A stretch of DNA of 27,590 nt from JBCBSP01 sp964561235 (GTDB lineage: Bacteria; Pseudomonadota; Alphaproteobacteria; Caulobacterales; Maricaulaceae). The position numbers and the translations under genes were made by a program. A model generated the notes under the pieces. That model was not told where the DNA came from. It saw only the letters and a list, made by a program, of their open reading frames with translations, and did no database searches. The stretch spans positions 1 to 27,590 of the forward strand of contig CAZLOV010000016.1 of the NCBI GenBank assembly GCA_964561235.1, read 5' to 3'. Of this stretch, positions 8,144-15,573 are shown one piece after another; positions within the stretch are counted from its first letter, which is position 1, and the number at the start of each line of letters is the position of its first letter.

Positions 8144-8258
8144 GAGCGTCGGCGCAGTGCGAGCGACTTTGCGCGTATGGCGGCGGAATGCGCTGCGGCG
8201 CGCTGTCGCTGCCGCAATTCCGGGTGCATCCGGGCGACGGCTCGGGCAGGGTTGGGTG

Positions 8259-9119
8259 ATGGCCGTATTCGTCTTTCTCTTTCTCAGCTTCGCGTTCAGC
8301 TGGGCAATTGCAGGCGCGCTTCACCTCGCTGGCGGCTTTGAAGGCGCCGGTGCGTTCGCCGCCTTGTATCTGGTCGCGTTCATGTTCGGCCCGGCGCTCG
8401 GCGCGGTCGTTGCAGCGCTCATCTTTGACAAGGGCCGGCGTTTGCAGGCGTTGAGCCTTGCGCCTATCCGCTGGAAGCCCGTCCTTGCTTTGACGCTCGC
8501 CGGCTGGGTCTTGCCGATCGGGCTCTGCGCCCTGGCGCTGGCTGCATCGCTGGTCTGGCTCGGTCAGCCGCCGGCGGACGCCGCCGCCCGGCTTGGCGCA
8601 CAGATCGAGGCGGCGGGCGTCGAGATCCCGTTCGATGCGCAGACATTGCTCATGATCACGCTCGCGGTGAACCTGCCCATCGGCATTCTGCTCAATACCG
8701 TGATCCTGACGCTCAGCGAGGAGATCGGCTGGCGCGGCTGGCTTCAGCCGCGGCTTCAGGGTCTGGGCTTCTGGCCGATGTCGATCGTGATCGGCGTGAT
8801 CTGGGGCGTCTGGCACGCGCCCATCATCCTCATGGGATACAACTATCCCGGCCTCGGCTGGGCCGGCGCCGGGCTCATGATCGCCTTCACGACGGCGCTC
8901 AATCCGTATTTCTCCTGGATCCGCGAGCGCTCGGGACATGTTCTGCCGGCGGGCGCGATGCACGGCTCGCTCAATGCGGTCGCCGGCGTGTTCCTGCTCT
9001 TTTCGCCCGAGACCGCCTGGCCGCATAACGGCCTTCTCGGATTGGGCGGACTGGCCGTTCTTTTGGCGGGATGGCCGATCGTCGCAGGGCTGCGGCGCTG
9101 GGACGCTGCGCCGGCCTGA
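8259..9119 (+). CDS. CPBP family intramembrane metalloprotease-like protein
   Basis: A 286-aa protein with about eight membrane segments. The CPBP (Abi/Rce1-like) motifs are all present: SEEIGWRG (E154, E155, R159), GVWHAP (H186) and MHGSLN (H235, N239). These residues form the glutamate/histidine active site of the family, so it is probably an active intramembrane protease; its substrate is unknown. I start at the ATG at 8259 (MAVFVFLF) since upstream codons are Arg-rich and not membrane-like; a GTG one codon earlier is also possible. It is divergent from the iron transporter operon and is followed by a strong hairpin shared with the convergent tRNA-Val gene. Confidence 0.85.
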   Translation: MAVFVFLFLSFAFSWAIAGALHLAGGFEGAGAFAALYLVAFMFGPALGAVVAALIFDKGRRLQALSLAPIRWKPVLALTLAGWVLPIGLCALALAASLVWLGQPPADAAARLGAQIEAAGVEIPFDAQTLLMITLAVNLPIGILLNTVILTLSEEIGWRGWLQPRLQGLGFWPMSIVIGVIWGVWHAPIILMGYNYPGLGWAGAGLMIAFTTALNPYFSWIRERSGHVLPAGAMHGSLNAVAGVFLLFSPETAWPHNGLLGLGGLAVLLAGWPIVAGLRRWDAAPA

Positions 9120-9123
9120 TGCA

Positions 9124-9161
9124 AAGCGCCCCTTCCGGAGGCTCGCTCCGAAGGGGCGCTT
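9124..9161. terminator. bidirectional hairpin between the CPBP gene and tRNA-Val
   Basis: Bases 9124-9140 and 9146-9161 form a 16-bp stem with a single bulged C (9136) and a 5-base loop. It begins 5 bases after the CPBP stop codon and lies 22 bases beyond the 3' end of the tRNA on the other strand. T runs are short (three T on the minus strand, two on the plus), so strength is uncertain, but position and stem length suit a shared terminator. Confidence 0.65.
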
Positions 9162-9182
9162 GAAGGCGTTATCACCTTGAAA

Positions 9183-9257
9183 TGGTGGGCGGTACTAGGA
9201 TCGAACTAGTGACCCCTTCGGTGTGAACGAAGTGCTCTACCGCTGAGCTAACCGCCC
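9183..9257 (-). tRNA. tRNA-Val (anticodon CAC)
   Basis: A complete 75-base tRNA with encoded CCA. On the minus strand: acceptor GGGCGGT pairs with ACCGCCC, the D arm is GCTC...GAGC, the anticodon stem CTTCG/CGAAG holds loop TTCACAC (anticodon CAC at 9225-9223), and the T arm is ACTAG-TTCGATC-CTAGT with discriminator A. CAC reads the valine codon GUG. Confidence 0.97.
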
Positions 9258-9270
9258 GCAAGGAGGCGAG

Positions 9271-9299
9271 GTGATACGTCCGGGGGACCCGCCGGTCAA
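9271..9299 (-). promoter_or_regulatory. promoter of tRNA-Val
   Basis: On the minus strand TTGACC (complement of 9294-9299) is followed after exactly 17 bases by TATCAC (complement of 9271-9276). The first base of the tRNA lies 14 bases beyond the -10 element, so transcription would start a few bases before the mature tRNA. Spacing and hexamers fit a housekeeping sigma factor promoter. Confidence 0.65.
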
Positions 9300-9370
9300 G
9301 GCGGACGCTTCACAAGAAAATTGATCAAAATCGACCAGTCATACTTTCGTCACGAAGAAAGAGCGTCTAT

Positions 9371-9490
9371 ATGGCGCACGAACCGCGCGATGCGCGTCGC
9401 ATCCGCGGTCGGTTTTCCGAGCTGCTGACACAGCCCCTGCGCGCTTCGCCCCGAGCGCGCCGTGAGGAGATGATTGAAGATGGCGAATGA
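9371..9490 (+). CDS. possible 39-aa upstream ORF
   Basis: An ATG at 9371 opens 39 codons (start MAHEPRDARRIRGRF, end EEMIEDGE) that stop at 9490, inside the beginning of the 71-aa gene (11-base overlap). The peptide is rich in Arg and Glu and matches no family I know. No clear ribosome-binding site is visible before it. It could be a translated leader that couples to the next gene, or chance. Confidence 0.3.
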   Translation: MAHEPRDARRIRGRFSELLTQPLRASPRARREEMIEDGE

Positions 9491-9695
9491 TCTTTGCACG
9501 CCTGAAGGAGCGCGCCGCCTGAAAGAGCGCATCGAAGCCTATTGGCGCGAGCGCGGCTACGACGTGAACATCGATCTCGTCGACGCCGGCTTCATGCCCG
9601 CCATGCGTTCGGCGCGCACCGACGTGCGCTCGAACATGGTCAACGGCTTCCCGCGCCCGGCCAACGACCGCGGTCCGGAGCGCCGCTCCGCATAA
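9480..9695 (+). CDS. conserved hypothetical protein, 71 aa
   Basis: A small soluble protein beginning MANDLCTPEGARRLKERI, with AYWRERGYDVNIDLVDAGF in the middle and RTDVRSNMVNGFPRP near the end. I recall similar orphans in Caulobacter-like alphaproteobacteria but know no function or named domain. GAGGAG at 9464-9469 is a good ribosome-binding site for the ATG at 9480; a TTG two codons earlier is less likely. The basic N-terminal helix and invariant-looking RSxMVNGxP tail suggest a binding role, which is inference. It stands between tRNA-Val and gph, converging on gph with a 21-base gap. Confidence 0.7.
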   Translation: MANDLCTPEGARRLKERIEAYWRERGYDVNIDLVDAGFMPAMRSARTDVRSNMVNGFPRPANDRGPERRSA

Positions 9696-9716
9696 GGCGG
9701 ACCGCCCCGTGCGGGC

Positions 9717-10376
9717 CTAGAAGCCCGTCAGGGCGTCCTCCAGGCGATCATAGTGTTCGAGAAGCCGGTAGGGGCGCAGCGCCTCGGCCGGTTTTTCGTT
9801 GTAGCCATGTACATAGAGGATAAACGGCACGCCTGCCGCGCGCGCTGCAAGGGCGTCGGTCTCCGAATCGCCCACGAGCACGCTCCTGCCGGGCCGCGCG
9901 CCGCCGAAGGCCGCCATCAGGTGGCCCGGATCCGGTTTCTTCGCGGCGACGTCGTCGGGCCCGACCACCCGCTCGAATCGGCGTGTCAGCCCGAGTGCGT
10001 CAAGCAGGGCGGAGGCGAGGAAGGTCGGCTTGTTCGTGCATACCGACAGCCGCGCGCCTGAGGCTGCGAGCCGGTCAAGGGCCGCTTCGACACCGGGAAA
10101 CGGCCGGCTGAGATCGGCGATGCCCTCCCGGTAGACTTGCAGGAACAGAGCCAGCGCCTCTTCAAGTTCGGCCTCATCGAACGGCCGCCCCGCGCGCCCA
10201 TAGGCCTCGCGGATGAGCGCGCGGGCGCCGCGCCCGACCATCAGCCGCACAGCCTCGAGCGGCACGCGATCGATCCCGCGCGGCGCGATCGCGGCGTTAA
10301 GCGCGCGCACAAGGTCGGGCGCTGTGTCCACCAGCGTGCCGTCGAGATCAAAGGCGACATGAAGCGGTTGCGACAT
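9717..10376 (-). CDS. gph: phosphoglycolate phosphatase (HAD family)
   Basis: A 219-aa haloacid-dehalogenase-type phosphatase. Motif I is FDLDGTLVDT with nucleophile D10 and acid D12; motif II is SVCTNKP (T within); the motif III Lys is in AAKKPDPGHL; motif IV is LVGDSETDALAA. A helical cap fits between motifs I and II (about residues 18-85). The pattern and length agree with Gph, which dephosphorylates 2-phosphoglycolate arising from DNA repair or oxygenase side reactions. Related HAD enzymes (pyrophosphatase PpaX, beta-phosphoglucomutase) cannot be excluded. It is divergent from glmU with a 120-base gap. Confidence 0.82.
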   Translation of the reverse strand: MSQPLHVAFDLDGTLVDTAPDLVRALNAAIAPRGIDRVPLEAVRLMVGRGARALIREAYGRAGRPFDEAELEEALALFLQVYREGIADLSRPFPGVEAALDRLAASGARLSVCTNKPTFLASALLDALGLTRRFERVVGPDDVAAKKPDPGHLMAAFGGARPGRSVLVGDSETDALAARAAGVPFILYVHGYNEKPAEALRPYRLLEHYDRLEDALTGF

Positions 10377-10496
10377 GGGCTGAAATCCTTGTTGACGCGG
10401 CAGGGCTTCAGCGACGGTCGCGAAAGCGCGCGCAATCGGCTATAGCGCGTTCTCCAGCCTGCCTGCGAGCCCTCTTCGCCGCCCGGAACGCCGCCC

Positions 10497-11856
10497 ATGA
10501 CACGACCCCGCGCCGCCGTCGTCCTCGCCGCTGGGCAGGGGACGCGCATNNNNNNNNNNCCATGCGGTGGGCGGAAAGTCCATGCTCTCCTGGACGCTCG
10601 ATCTGGCCCGGACCAGCGGCGCGGATACAATTGCGGCCGTCTGGGGTGCGCACTCGCCGGCCGTGCGCGATGCCGCCGAGGCCGCAGGCGCGCTGACGGC
10701 GCTGCAGGATCCGCCGCTTGGCACGGGTCACGCCGTGCTTCAGGCCAAGCCTGCGCTGTCGGGGTTTTCCGGCGACGTCATCGTGCTCTACGCCGACACG
10801 CCGTTGATCCGCCCGGAAACCGTCCAGGCCGCGTTTGAGGCGCTGGACGCCGGCGCCGGGGTGGCCGTGGTGGGTTTCGAGCCTGCCGACGCGGCAGGTT
10901 ACGGGCGTCTCATCCTCGCGGAGGACGGGTCGCTTGAGCGCATCGTCGAACACAAGGATGCGACCGTAGCCGAACGATCGGTCGGTTTGTGCAATTCCGG
11001 CGTGCTCGCGGTGCCGGCGGACCTGTTGTTCGCATTGCTGGAGAAGGTCGGAAACGACAACGCCAAGGGCGAATACTACCTCACCGACGTGGTCGGCCTG
11101 GCGCGCGAGGCGGGCCGGTCGGCGGTTGTCGTGCGCGCGGCGCAAGACGAGGTGCTCGGCGTGAATTCCCGCTCAGATCTCGCCGCGGCTGAGGCCGCCT
11201 TCCAGGCTCGCAAACGCAGCGAGGCGATGGCGGCGGGGGTTACGCTGATCGCGCCTGAAACCGTGTTCTTCAGTCATGACACGCAAATCGACCCGGACGT
11301 GGTCGTGGAGCCGAACGTGGTTTTCGCGTCCGCGGTCAGCGTGAAGACCGGCGCCGTGATACGCGCGTTCTCCCATCTTGAGGGCGCAGAGGTCGGCGAG
11401 GGCGCCCAGGTCGGCCCGTATGCGCGCCTGCGGCCCGGCACGGTGCTGGGCGCCGGCGCCAGGATCGGAAACTTCGTCGAGACCAAGAAGGCTGAGATCG
11501 GCGCGGGCGCCAAGGTCAACCACCTGTCCTATGTCGGAGACGCCCGGATCGGCGCGCAGGCGAATATCGGCGCCGGGACGATCACCTGCAATTACGACGG
11601 CTTCGACAAGCATCTCACGGTGATCGGCGAGGGCGCCTTCATCGGTTCGAACACGGCGCTGGTTGCGCCGGTGACCGTCGGCGCGGGCGCGTATACGGGC
11701 TCGGGCGGGGTGATCACGGCGGATGTTCCAGCCGACGCCCTTGCGATTGCGCGCGCCAAACAAGACATCAGGCCGGGATGGGCTGCGCGTTACCGCGCCG
11801 CCAAGACCGCGCGAAAGACGAGCGCCCGGAAAGCTGAAGGAAAGGACGCGTCATGA
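10497..11856 (+). CDS. glmU: bifunctional UDP-GlcNAc pyrophosphorylase / glucosamine-1-P acetyltransferase (interrupted by an assembly gap)
   Basis: GlmU acetylates glucosamine-1-phosphate and couples it to UTP, giving UDP-GlcNAc for peptidoglycan and lipid A. The N-terminal nucleotidyltransferase begins MTRPRAAVVLAAGQGTRM and, after ten N, resumes with HAVGGKSML. Later motifs are CNSGVLAVP and GEYYLTDVVGLAR. The C-terminal beta-helix has KAEIGAGAKVNHLSYVGDA, GTITCNYDG and IARAKQDIRPGW. The two parts lie in different frames as printed. GlmU proteins have GTRM-(x)8-H here, which needs 24 bases, not 10, and 24 restores the frame exactly; the full protein would be 457 aa. The stop overlaps the next gene as ATGA. 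Confidence 0.93.
10550..10559. other. assembly gap (10 N) inside glmU
   Basis: Ten undetermined bases follow the codon start AT of GTRM. Their number looks like a placeholder: it puts the two halves of glmU out of frame. The conserved spacing of the family predicts about 24 real bases here (eight codons of the LPKV-type UTP-binding loop). Confidence 0.9.
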
Positions 11857-13340
11857 ACGCCCCCGCCCGTTTCGACCTTGAAGCCCGCCTCTCTGATCCC
11901 GGCCTGCTCAGGACGGACAGCTATATCAACGGGGAATGGTCCCGCGGCGAAAGCCGGTTTCCTGTGCTCAATCCGGCCGATCGCTCCCTGATTGCGGAGG
12001 TCGCTGATGTTGGCGAGGCCGGCGCCCGCAAGGCCGTCGCCGCCGCCGCCGCAGCGCTGAAGACCTGGCGCAAGACCAATGTTTTCGAGCGCGCCCGGCT
12101 GATCCAGAAATGGAACGATCTCATTCTCGAGTATGCAGCTGATCTCGGCGCGCTGATCACCGCGGAGATGGGCAAGCCGCTCGGCGAGGCGAAAGGCGAG
12201 GTCGTCTACGGCGCGGGCTTCGTCTCCTGGTCGGCGGAGGAGGCCAAGCGCCTGCACGGGGAGACCTTGCCGACGCCGTTTCCCGGCTCGCGCGGCTGGA
12301 CGGTGCGTCAGCCGGTCGGCGTGGTCGCCTGCATCACGCCATGGAACTTCCCTGCGGCCATGATCACCCGCAAGTGCGCGCCGGCCATGGCGGCGGGCTG
12401 CCCGGTGGTGGTCAAGCCGGCGCCGGAAACGCCGCTGACGGCGCTCGCGCTGGCCGAGCTCGCCGATCGCGCAGGCATCCCGGCGGGCGTCTTCAATATC
12501 GTGTGCGGCGATGCGGAGGCGATCGGTCCGGTCTTCACCGGCGCCGACGAGGTCGCGATGATCGGCTTCACCGGTTCGACGAAGATCGGCAAGCTGCTGA
12601 TGCGTCAGGCCGCCGACGGAGTGAAGCGGGTTGCGTTGGAGCTCGGCGGCAACGCGCCCTTCATCGTGATGGACGACGCCGACATTGAAGCCGCCGCCGA
12701 CGGCGTGATCGCCTCGAAATTCCGCGCCTCGGGCCAGACCTGCGTGTCCGCCAACCGGATCATCGCGCACGAGCCGATTGCAGACAGGCTCGTCGAGGCG
12801 CTGAAATCGCGCGTGGAGAAGCTCAAGGTCGGCTCGGGTTTTGAAAGCGGCGTCAATCTGGGTCCGCTGATCCATGACGAGGCGGTCGAACGCGTCAGCC
12901 AGCTCGTCGAGGATGCGAAGAAGAAGGGCGCCAACGTGCTTGCCGGCGGCCGGTCTCTGGCGGCGGAACTGGGCGGCTCGTTCTACGCGCCGACGCTGAT
13001 CGAGGGCGGCGACGTCTCGCTCGATCTGGCGTGCTTCGAGATCTTCGGGCCGGTTGCTTCGGTCTACCGCGCCAAGGACGAGAAGGAGATCATCCGGCTC
13101 GCCAACGACACGCCCTACGGGCTGGCCGCCTACGTCTACACGCGCGATGTGGGCCGGGTGCACCGCATCTCCGAAGGGCTCGATTTCGGCATGATCGGCG
13201 TCAACGCGCCCATGGTCGGCTCGCCCGCCACGCCGTTCGGCGGCATGAAGGAATCCGGCATCGGCCGCGAAGGCGGCAAATGGGGCGTGGAGGAATTCAC
13301 CGAACTGAAATTCATCCTTCTCGGCGGAGTGGATCAGTGA
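11853..13340 (+). CDS. gabD: NAD(P)-dependent aldehyde dehydrogenase, succinate-semialdehyde type
   Basis: A 495-aa aldehyde dehydrogenase. Catalytic residues are E263 in ALELGGNAPF and C297 in GQTCVSANR, the 34-residue spacing usual for the family. The cofactor site shows PWNFPAAMITRK, VVKPAPETPL and GFTGSTKIGK. Overall resemblance, including SGQTCVSANR and VNAPMVGSPATPFGGMKESG, is to GabD, which oxidises succinate semialdehyde to succinate in GABA breakdown; a related semialdehyde substrate is possible. The ATG overlaps the glmU stop (ATGA), and its end overlaps the rpiA start (GTGA), so it is embedded in a biosynthetic operon without any other GABA-pathway gene. Confidence 0.85.
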   Translation: MNAPARFDLEARLSDPGLLRTDSYINGEWSRGESRFPVLNPADRSLIAEVADVGEAGARKAVAAAAAALKTWRKTNVFERARLIQKWNDLILEYAADLGALITAEMGKPLGEAKGEVVYGAGFVSWSAEEAKRLHGETLPTPFPGSRGWTVRQPVGVVACITPWNFPAAMITRKCAPAMAAGCPVVVKPAPETPLTALALAELADRAGIPAGVFNIVCGDAEAIGPVFTGADEVAMIGFTGSTKIGKLLMRQAADGVKRVALELGGNAPFIVMDDADIEAAADGVIASKFRASGQTCVSANRIIAHEPIADRLVEALKSRVEKLKVGSGFESGVNLGPLIHDEAVERVSQLVEDAKKKGANVLAGGRSLAAELGGSFYAPTLIEGGDVSLDLACFEIFGPVASVYRAKDEKEIIRLANDTPYGLAAYVYTRDVGRVHRISEGLDFGMIGVNAPMVGSPATPFGGMKESGIGREGGKWGVEEFTELKFILLGGVDQ

Positions 13341-14041
13341 GCGTCACCGAGCAGAAGGCGCGCGCCGCCGAAGCTGCGCTGGCTTACGTCGAGGACGGCA
13401 TGATCCTCGGTCTCGGCTCCGGCTCGACGGCGGAGATTTTCGTGCGCCTGCTCGGCGAACGCATCAAGGCGGAGGGCATCCGCGTGCAGGGCGTGCCGAC
13501 ATCGGGCGCAACCGAGGCCGCCGCGGAGGCGGCGGGGGTCCCGCTCATCCCGGTCGAACACGCGCAGCGCATCGACGTCACGGTCGACGGCGCAGATGAG
13601 GTCGACGGCCGCTTCCGCCTGATCAAGGGCGGCGGCGGATGCCTTCTGCGCGAGAAGATCATCGCGGACGCCTCCGATCTCATGATCGTCGTCGTGGACG
13701 AGACCAAGCTGGTGGCGAGGCTTGGCGCGTTTCCGCTGCCGATAGAGGTCGAACCGTTCGGCTTCACCATCACCGCCAAGAAGGTGTTCGACGCGCTGCG
13801 CCGCGCGGGCGTGAAGCAGCCCGACGTCACCCTGCGCCGCCGCGGCGACGGGCTGGAGCCCTTCGTTACCGACGGCGGTCATTACATCCTCGATTGCGCC
13901 TGCGCGGAGATCCCCGAACCCGAACTCGCCGCAGCCGAGCTCATCGACCTGCCGGGCGTTATCGAGCACGGACTGTTCATCGATCTCGCCCGCATCGTCA
14001 TTGTCGGCGAGGAGCGCCGCGCGCGCGTCATGGAGCTTTAG
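13337..14041 (+). CDS. rpiA: ribose-5-phosphate isomerase A
   Basis: A 234-aa protein that interconverts ribose-5-phosphate and ribulose-5-phosphate in the pentose phosphate pathway. Typical RpiA motifs: GLGSGSTA (about 25-32), GVPTSGATE, DVTVDGADEVD (84-90 holding the catalytic Asp residues), IKGGGGCLLREK with K97 and E106, and FVTDGGHYILDC. The length is normal (220-235). The start is the GTG at 13337, which overlaps the stop of the aldehyde dehydrogenase gene by four bases; no ATG is available at a matching position. A weak hairpin lies downstream at 14113-14130. Confidence 0.95.
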   Translation: MSVTEQKARAAEAALAYVEDGMILGLGSGSTAEIFVRLLGERIKAEGIRVQGVPTSGATEAAAEAAGVPLIPVEHAQRIDVTVDGADEVDGRFRLIKGGGGCLLREKIIADASDLMIVVVDETKLVARLGAFPLPIEVEPFGFTITAKKVFDALRRAGVKQPDVTLRRRGDGLEPFVTDGGHYILDCACAEIPEPELAAAELIDLPGVIEHGLFIDLARIVIVGEERRARVMEL

Positions 14042-14112
14042 GCTCCTCACCCGCTCGTGAGCAGGCCTCGGCTTTGAACGCGCGCGCGCCTGCGCTTATG
14101 TGACCTGCCTGG

Positions 14113-14130
14113 AAGCCGCTTCCGCGGCTT
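14113..14130 (+). terminator. possible weak terminator after rpiA
   Basis: AAGCCGC (14113-14119) pairs with GCGGCTT (14124-14130) around TTCC and is followed by GGTTTCC. The stem is short and the T run weak, so it may attenuate rather than end transcription before gor. Confidence 0.35.
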
Positions 14131-14184
14131 GGTTTCCGGCGGTTGGAGCGCCTAAGCTTCTTCGCAGCTGCGGGAGAGCCGGGA

Positions 14185-15573
14185 ATGGCTGAATACGACT
14201 ACGACCTGTTCACGATCGGCGCGGGTTCCGGCGGGGTGCGCGCCTCGCGCATGTCCGCTCTGCATGGCGCGAGAGTCGCGGTGGCGGAGGAGTACCGCCC
14301 GGGCGGCACCTGCGTGATCCGCGGCTGCGTGCCCAAGAAGCTCATGGTCTACGCCTCCGGCTACGCGAAGCACTTCAAGATGGCCCGCGGCTATGGCTGG
14401 GACGTCGGCGTCGCCGGCTTCAATTGGGGAAAGTTCCGCGATGCGATGAACGCAGAGGTCGACCGGCTCTCGGGCATCTATGCGCGCAATCTCGCCAATT
14501 CCGGTTGCGAGCTGATCGAGGACCGCGCCGTTCTTGAAGGCCCGAACACCATCCGGCTGGTCGGGCAGGACCGAACGGTCACCGCGAAACACATCCTCAT
14601 CGCCACCGGCGGCACGCCCTTCATCCCCCATGAACTGGCCGGGGTGGAGCACTGCATCACCTCCAACGAGATCTTCCACCTGAAATCCCTGCCGAAGCAC
14701 GTCGTCATCGCGGGCGGCGGCTATATCGCCTGCGAGTTCGCGCAGGTTTTCGCCGGGCTGGGGGTCGAGACCTGCCTTGTCTATCGCGGCGACACGGTGC
14801 TGCGGGGCTTTGACGAGGACGTGCGCACCTTTGTCCATGAAGGCCTCAAGGCCTCGGGGGTGCGCGTCATCACCCATACCGTTTTCAAGGAGATCACGAA
14901 GGCGGAGGACGGCTCAAAGACGGTAACGCTGACCAATGGCGACGAGCTTATCGCCGACGAGGTCGTGCTCGCCATCGGCCGGGACCCTGCCACGCAGGGT
15001 CTGGGCCTTGGGAACGCAGGCGTGGACACGGATGAAAATGGCGCGGTGAAAGTCGACGCCTTCTCGAAGACCAGCGCTGAAAACATCTACGCGGTCGGCG
15101 ACGTCACCAACCGGGTGAACCTCACGCCGGTGGCGATCCGCGAAGGGGCCGCCTTTGCGGAAACGGTATTCGGCGGGCGTCCGATGGCGTTCGATCACGA
15201 AGACATCGCCAGCGCCGTCTTCACCCAGCCGCCGGTCGGCTCGGTCGGGCTTGCAGAGCACGACGCACGGCGTCTGCACGGAGCGGTCGACATCTACAAG
15301 TCGACCTTCCGGCCCATGAAGGGCATGCTGACGGACACCCCCGACCGGATGCTCATGAAGCTTGTCGTGCGTCCTTCGGATGAACGCGTTCTTGGCGTGC
15401 ATATCGTCGGTGACGATGCGCCGGAGATCATCCAGGCGATCGGCGTTGCCGTGAAGGCCGGGCTGACGAAACGACAGTTCGACGCCACCTGCGCCGTTCA
15501 TCCTACGGTGGCCGAGGAACTGGTCACAATGCGGGAGAAGTGGATCCCGCCCGAACTGAGAGCCGCGCAATGA
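14185..15573 (+). CDS. gor: glutathione-disulfide reductase
   Basis: A 462-aa FAD enzyme that reduces glutathione disulfide with NADPH, keeping the cytoplasm reduced. Visible: FAD motif GAGSGGVRAS near the start; redox-active pair C43/C48 in GGTCVIRGCVPKK; NADPH motif GGGYIACEFA followed by YRGDTVLRGF, whose arginines fit NADPH preference; second FAD motif YAVGDV; and the C-terminal HPTVAEE with H439 and E444, the acid-base pair. The IRG between the cysteines is common in alphaproteobacterial glutathione reductases. The ATG at 14185 is preceded by GGGAG; an upstream ATG at 14143 gives a non-conserved extension. The end overlaps aroG as ATGA. Confidence 0.93.
   Translation: MAEYDYDLFTIGAGSGGVRASRMSALHGARVAVAEEYRPGGTCVIRGCVPKKLMVYASGYAKHFKMARGYGWDVGVAGFNWGKFRDAMNAEVDRLSGIYARNLANSGCELIEDRAVLEGPNTIRLVGQDRTVTAKHILIATGGTPFIPHELAGVEHCITSNEIFHLKSLPKHVVIAGGGYIACEFAQVFAGLGVETCLVYRGDTVLRGFDEDVRTFVHEGLKASGVRVITHTVFKEITKAEDGSKTVTLTNGDELIADEVVLAIGRDPATQGLGLGNAGVDTDENGAVKVDAFSKTSAENIYAVGDVTNRVNLTPVAIREGAAFAETVFGGRPMAFDHEDIASAVFTQPPVGSVGLAEHDARRLHGAVDIYKSTFRPMKGMLTDTPDRMLMKLVVRPSDERVLGVHIVGDDAPEIIQAIGVAVKAGLTKRQFDATCAVHPTVAEELVTMREKWIPPELRAAQ

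Noticed and set aside
10418..10446. TATAGC (10441-10446) as the -10 box of a glmU promoter
   Set aside because: The -10 is plausible but no acceptable -35 is found at 16-18 bases, so I do not list it as a feature.
10497..10838. Continuation of the first glmU frame through the N run, giving a 113-aa ORF
   Set aside because: Past the gap the translation has no similarity to GlmU, whereas the other frame does; it is an artefact of the gap size.
11790..13163. 457-aa minus-strand frame opposite the aldehyde dehydrogenase
   Set aside because: Antisense shadow with no recognisable domain.
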